In this document: in pieces, positions 7,981 to 10,950 of the stretch | Position numbering within the stretch: position 1 is the first letter of the stretch | Layout: the number at the start of each line of letters is the position of its first letter | Source of the DNA: Clostridia bacterium | GTDB lineage: Bacteria > Bacillota_A > Clostridia > Lachnospirales > Cellulosilyticaceae | Direction: 5' to 3' | Length of the DNA: 10,950 nt | Assembly: GCA_029239935.1 (NCBI GenBank) | Contig: JARBTY010000092.1 | Location: forward strand, 1 to 10,950 | Notes under the pieces: generated by a model | What the model saw: the letters and a program-made list of their open reading frames with translations, nothing else | Database searches by the model: none | What the model was told of the DNA's origin: nothing | Translations under genes and position numbers: made by a program

Positions 7981-8004
7981 TTGACCTAAAAGGAGCGAAA
8001 TAGG

Positions 8005-9396
8005 ATGAAAACCATATCAATCAGAGCACTTTATGATGCACCGGAAGCCTATCAAGCAGAAGCTGTTACAGTAGCTGGCTGGGTAAGAACGGTGAGAGAT
8101 TCAAAAACTTTTGGATTTATTGAAATCAACGACGGTACATTTTTTAAAACTCTTCAAATTGTATTTGAAGACCATCTAGGCAACTTTAAACAAATTGCAA
8201 AACTAGGAGTAGGTGCTGCAATTATTGTTACAGGACATTTTGTCATTACACCTAACCAGAAGCAGCCCTTTGAACTTAAAGCAACAGAAGTAGTGATAGA
8301 AGGCGAATGCCCACCAGAGTATCCTTTGCAAAAGAAAAGACATTCGTTTGAATTTTTAAGGCAAATTGCTTATCTTAGACCACGAACCAATACTTTTGCA
8401 GCAGTATTTAGAGTACGCTCATTGGCAGCTTATGCCGTTCACAAATTCTTTCAGGAAAGAAACTTTGTATATGCCCATACCCCCATTATTACAGCCAGTG
8501 ACTGTGAGGGTGCTGGAGAAATGTTTAGAGTAACGACACTAGATCCTATGCAGCCACCTAAAAATGAAGCAGGAGAGGTTGATTTCAAAGAAGACTTTTT
8601 TGGGAAAATGGCAAGCCTTACTGTTTCAGGCCAGCTTTCAGCAGAAACTTTTGCGATGGCCTTTAGGGATGTTTATACTTTTGGGCCTACCTTTAGAGCA
8701 GAAAAATCCAATACGCCAAGACATGCGGCAGAGTTCTGGATGATTGAACCAGAAATAGCTTTTGCAGACTTAGGTGATGATATGAGGCTTGCAGAAGATA
8801 TGCTCAAGTTTGTTATTCGTTATATCTTGGAAAATGCAAAAGAAGAAATGCAGTTCTTTAACCAATTTGTGGACAAAGGGATACTTGAAAGATTAGAGTT
8901 TGTTGCAGGTTCGGATTTTGGTAAAGTGACTTATACAGAAGCGATAGAAATCCTTAAAAATAGTGACAAAAAGTTTGAATATCCTGTGTTCTGGGGCTGT
9001 GACCTTCAAACAGAACATGAAAGATATTTAACAGAAGAACATTTCAAAAAGCCAGTTTTTGTGATCGATTATCCAAAAGAAATCAAAGCTTTTTATATGA
9101 GAATGAATGAAGACAATAAAACTGTAGCGGCTATGGACCTACTGGTGCCAGGGATAGGAGAGCTTGTAGGAGGCAGCCAAAGGGAAGAAAGACTAGAAGT
9201 TCTTTTGGAAAGAATGAAAGAGCTTGACCTCAATGAGGAAGATTATTGGTGGTACTTAGACCTTAGAAGGTTTGGAGGCACAAGACATGCGGGATTTGGT
9301 CTTGGCTTTGAAAGACTCATTATGTATCTAACAGGTATGACCAATATCAGAGATGTAATTCCTTTCCCAAGAACGACAGGGTCAGCTGAGTTCTAA
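8005..9396 (+). CDS. asnS: asparaginyl-tRNA synthetase
   Basis: Attaches asparagine to tRNA-Asn with ATP in the cytosol; class IIb enzyme, 463 residues, normal length. The N-terminal OB-fold anticodon-binding domain spans about 18-100 ([18 protein letters not shown]). Motif 1 lies around 128-152, ending in [18 protein letters not shown]. Motif 2, [19 protein letters not shown], lies at 226-244, and motif 3, GFGLGFERL, at 430-438 with R437. The GAGEMF stretch and the C-terminal IPFPRT favour AsnS over AspS. AAGGAG (7990-7995) is 9 bases before ATG. The gene seems monocistronic: an upstream consensus promoter and hairpin, and its own terminator downstream. Many Firmicutes control asnS by a T-box riboswitch, but the leader here is too short and lacks the T-box sequence. 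Presence of AsnS suggests direct charging rather than sole reliance on the GatCAB amidotransferase route. Confidence 0.97.
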   Translation: MKTISIRALYDAPEAYQAEAVTVAGWVRTVRDSKTFGFIEINDGTFFKTLQIVFEDHLGNFKQIAKLGVGAAIIVTGHFVITPNQKQPFELKATEVVIEGECPPEYPLQKKRHSFEFLRQIAYLRPRTNTFAAVFRVRSLAAYAVHKFFQERNFVYAHTPIITASDCEGAGEMFRVTTLDPMQPPKNEAGEVDFKEDFFGKMASLTVSGQLSAETFAMAFRDVYTFGPTFRAEKSNTPRHAAEFWMIEPEIAFADLGDDMRLAEDMLKFVIRYILENAKEEMQFFNQFVDKGILERLEFVAGSDFGKVTYTEAIEILKNSDKKFEYPVFWGCDLQTEHERYLTEEHFKKPVFVIDYPKEIKAFYMRMNEDNKTVAAMDLLVPGIGELVGGSQREERLEVLLERMKELDLNEEDYWWYLDLRRFGGTRHAGFGLGFERLIMYLTGMTNIRDVIPFPRTTGSAEF

Positions 9397-9412
9397 ATAA
9401 TAAACGTAAAAC

Positions 9413-9446
9413 GACGGTTTTGAATCACATCAAAGCCGTCATTTTT
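9413..9446 (+). terminator. Rho-independent terminator after asnS
   Basis: A 10-bp stem, GACGGTTTTG (9413-9422) with CAAAGCCGTC (9431-9440), has one G-U pair and an 8-base loop. It is followed by ATTTTT (9441-9446). It starts 16 bases after the asnS stop. Confidence 0.9.
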
Positions 9447-9500
9447 GTATGTAAAAGCAAGAAGGGTATTAAAATGTGTGAAATATTAAGAAAAATGCTG

Positions 9501-9506
9501 TATAAT
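9501..9506 (+). promoter_or_regulatory. possible -10 element for the 129-residue gene
   Basis: An exact TATAAT (9501-9506) lies after the asnS terminator and about 124 bases before the next gene, where a promoter is expected. No good -35 hexamer is found 16-18 bases upstream. The rest of this gap (9447-9629) holds only the small reading frame noted separately. Confidence 0.35.
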
Positions 9507-9560
9507 ATACGTGTAAGTATAAGAGCAGTAGGAGATAAAAGATAAAAGGGGAAAGTAGAA

Positions 9561-9629
9561 ATAGCGTCCGTATTGAAAGAGTATCTAAGTGAGATTAAAA
9601 TAAATAAGCAGTTAACATGGAGTATATAA
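9561..9629 (+). other. small reading frame without a standard start, abutting the next gene
   Basis: The frame reads protein-like sequence ASVLKEYLSEIKINKQLTWS (9564-9623), then Ile and TAA at 9627-9629, immediately before the ATG at 9630. The codon at the expected start (9561-9563) is ATA, 9 bases after GGGG (9548-9551). No ATG or GTG is available in frame; a TTG at 9573 has no good ribosome site. It may be an AUA-started peptide, a decayed gene start, or chance. Confidence 0.2.
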
Positions 9630-10019
9630 ATGAACTTATTGTTTAAAGATCAAAAACACCAAGAAGCTTACGAGAAGTTATTAGAGGAAGCGGACTTAAC
9701 CCATAGTGAAGGGGAGAAAAGACCAGAATTAATAAGAAGGCAGCTTGCGTTTTTCTATTTAATAGCTTTATTTCAAGAGGACTATCGTCATTACGAAGGA
9801 GAAGCTTTTTATGTGGAAGCGTATGAAGAAATATCTCTAGGAGGGCCAACTTATCTATTAGAAGACTGTATAGGAGAGGGGAATCATTCTCATGAGCAAA
9901 TACTTTTTATAGCGAAAGAGCTTTTGCAAGGTAAGATTGCACAGGTACCTACTGCCTTAGAGCATTATAGCCCTTTTATCAAAGAGGCTTTTAGGCTGGT
10001 TCAATACATAAGCTCATAG
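9630..10019 (+). CDS. uncharacterised 129-residue cytosolic protein
   Basis: Function not recognised. The 129 residues are acidic and look mostly helical. There is no signal peptide and no clear membrane helix; RRQLAFFYLIALFQ (36-49) is the most hydrophobic stretch but is bounded by charged residues. The start MNLLF followed by a charged K/H/E/Y-rich helix is reminiscent of short Clostridia proteins of the DUF6075 type; this is a weak impression from memory, not a search result. The middle part contains SLGGPTYLLEDC and GNHSHEQ, with histidines 85 and 87 that could bind metal, though nothing proves it. ATG at 9630 is preceded by TGGAG (9618-9622) at 7 bases. The gene stands alone between the asnS terminator and a long hairpin, probably as its own transcription unit. 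Coding looks genuine: a long open frame in an otherwise stop-rich region, with a suitable ribosome site. Confidence 0.75.
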   Translation: MNLLFKDQKHQEAYEKLLEEADLTHSEGEKRPELIRRQLAFFYLIALFQEDYRHYEGEAFYVEAYEEISLGGPTYLLEDCIGEGNHSHEQILFIAKELLQGKIAQVPTALEHYSPFIKEAFRLVQYISS

Positions 10020-10031
10020 GGAGTAGAATAT

Positions 10032-10064
10032 ATGGTAGATTCAAAGATAAGAAAGCTAAATTAA
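10032..10064 (+). other. possible 10-residue mini-ORF downstream of the 129-residue gene
   Basis: ATG at 10032 follows AGGGAG (10018-10023) by 8 bases and encodes M-V-D-S-K-I-R-K-L-N, then TAA. The ribosome site overlaps the stop of the upstream gene. The 14 bases 10018-10031 are identical to 3028-3041 in front of pyk. It could be a real micropeptide, the remnant of a lost downstream gene, or chance. Confidence 0.2.
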
Positions 10065-10081
10065 ATGCATCTCAATAATCA

Positions 10082-10140
10082 TTTTAAAGAAGAGTAGTAT
10101 TGGAAAATGAGTATATTTCCAATGCTACTCTTCTTTAAAA
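10082..10140. terminator. long bidirectional hairpin terminator between convergent genes
   Basis: Two 25-base arms (10082-10106 and 10116-10140) are complementary at every position except one G-U pair, with a 9-base loop. The ends are TTTTAAAG and CTTTAAAA, so each direction of transcription yields a stem followed by a T-rich stretch. It sits between the plus-strand 129-residue gene and the minus-strand transglutaminase gene, as expected for a shared terminator. A wider inverted pair ATCTCAA (10069-10075) and TTGAGAT (10150-10156) flanks it. Confidence 0.8.
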
Positions 10141-10197
10141 AATATTTCTTTGAGATATAACACACTTACTATGCGAGCATTACAGGTTTTAGTTTTT

Positions 10198-10950
10198 TTA
10201 GGCAATGGTATTATAGTTTTTTAAAAGAAAAGAAATTTTAAATATAAGGCATTTAATCCTTCTAAACCGTCCCTTGATTTGGTCATAAAGGAATTGACGG
10301 TAGCTATAGAGCGTACCAAGTTCCTTGTCATTAACAGTATGCTTGCCATAGCGATAGGCTAGATAGGTTGAAATAATATTTTCAAGTGTGGATTCATGGG
10401 CTATAAAGCTATTTTCAGAGACGTGATGGGCATAGTCCCATAGGCTCTCAGAAGAGGCTCTTTTATAGCCTTTTTTTTCTAGGTAAAAAAGAATTTCTAT
10501 AAGAAGTAATTTTGCTTTTTGATTAGGGTCTCCATTTTTAAGTTTTTTGTAATAACGCCAAGCGATATAACACATATAGAGTATAAACAAGAGAAGGAGA
10601 CTCACTAGAAGTAAGACAATCAGGCTTATATGGAGATTTTTCTTTTGTGCAGGAGAAATAGAGTCCAGTGTTGTATCAGGTTCTGCAGTGTCAGGGGCTG
10701 TAAGGTATATGCTAGGATACGGCGTAGTATCAGAAGGGTCATTGGTAGACCAATGGTTAGCAGAGGAGAGGTTATATCCAGGTGTTGATTCAAAGGTAAG
10801 CCAACCATAACCTTCGATATAAGCCTCAGGCCAAGCGTGTAGAGCCTGATTGGTAAGGGGATAAGTGGTTCTAGAGTAGCTTTTTGGAACAACAAAAAGA
10901 CCTTCTACATAGCGCGTAGGAATATCAACACACCTGGCAAGGACCACCAT
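10198..10950 (-). CDS. membrane transglutaminase-like protein, TgpA/YebA type, C-terminal part (5' end outside window)
   Basis: Partial: the reading frame runs off the right edge and the terminal ATG is just the window limit. Of a family usually near 700-750 residues, 250 are visible. The first 60 carry the end of a transglutaminase/protease-like core: IPTRYVEG (10-17), the catalytic-type histidine in NQALHAWPEAY (34-44, H38), and GWLTFESTPG (49-58), where the third triad position is Glu (E54) rather than Asp, a variation I believe is common in this family. The nucleophilic cysteine should lie just upstream, outside the window. A Ser/Thr/Pro-rich linker (about 60-105) leads to one membrane helix (about 107-130) and then a cytosolic DUF4129-like tail (about 145-230). 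The core would face outside the cell. The substrate is unknown; neighbours in such bacteria are often a MoxR ATPase and a DUF58 protein, which would lie beyond the edge. It is transcribed toward the long hairpin terminator. Confidence 0.88.
   Translation of the reverse strand: MVVLARCVDIPTRYVEGLFVVPKSYSRTTYPLTNQALHAWPEAYIEGYGWLTFESTPGYNLSSANHWSTNDPSDTTPYPSIYLTAPDTAEPDTTLDSISPAQKKNLHISLIVLLLVSLLLLFILYMCYIAWRYYKKLKNGDPNQKAKLLLIEILFYLEKKGYKRASSESLWDYAHHVSENSFIAHESTLENIISTYLAYRYGKHTVNDKELGTLYSYRQFLYDQIKGRFRRIKCLIFKISFLLKNYNTIA

Noticed and set aside
7833..8004. T-box riboswitch before asnS
   Set aside because: The region is too short and lacks the conserved T-box sequence and stem I features; only a simple hairpin with a T-tract is seen.
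10948..10950. ATG at the right edge as the true start of the minus-strand gene
   Set aside because: The transglutaminase core would lack its cysteine and the usual N-terminal membrane helices; the frame simply runs out of the window.

Overview
The window looks like a chromosomal housekeeping segment of a low-GC Gram-positive bacterium in the class Clostridia. The protein sequences suggest Lachnospirales, but this is from memory of family sequences, not a search. DNA is AT-rich, Shine-Dalgarno sites are strong (AGGGGG, AAGGGAG, AAGGAG, GAGGAGG), and the gene order dnaE-pfkA-pyk is a familiar Firmicutes arrangement.

Layout. (1) Bases 1-4848: the 3' part of dnaE (DNA polymerase III alpha), then pfkA and pyk, all on the plus strand, closed by an intrinsic terminator at 4811-4848. 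No terminator is visible between dnaE and pfkA, so replication and lower-glycolysis genes may be partly co-transcribed. (2) Bases 4849-7832: ktrB and ktrA encode a potassium uptake channel with its cytosolic gating subunit. They are followed by an overlapping SpoU/TrmH-type RNA 2'-O-methyltransferase gene. (3) Bases 7833-9446: a perfect-consensus promoter (TTGACA-17-TATAAT), a terminator-like hairpin just downstream of it, then asnS and its own terminator. (4) Bases 9447-10140: a stretch of about 180 bases with a possible promoter and a small reading frame without a standard start codon. Next come a 129-residue protein of unknown function, a possible 10-residue mini-ORF, and a very long, nearly perfect inverted repeat. 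(5) Bases 10198-10950: on the minus strand and convergent with the rest, the C-terminal part of a membrane transglutaminase-like (TgpA/YebA-type) protein whose N-terminus lies outside the window.

How the genes fit together. PfkA and Pyk catalyse the two classical control steps of glycolysis. This Pyk carries the glutamate (E71) linked to potassium dependence and the C-terminal PEP-utiliser-like domain known from Bacillus PykA. The adjacent KtrAB system imports potassium. The dnaE neighbour recalls the reported glycolysis-replication link in Bacillus subtilis.

No mobile element, CRISPR array, tRNA or rRNA gene was seen. I do not see a clearly novel multi-gene system. The points most worth checking are the altered motifs in Pyk and PfkA, the promoter-plus-terminator leader of asnS, and the small elements around the 129-residue orphan gene.
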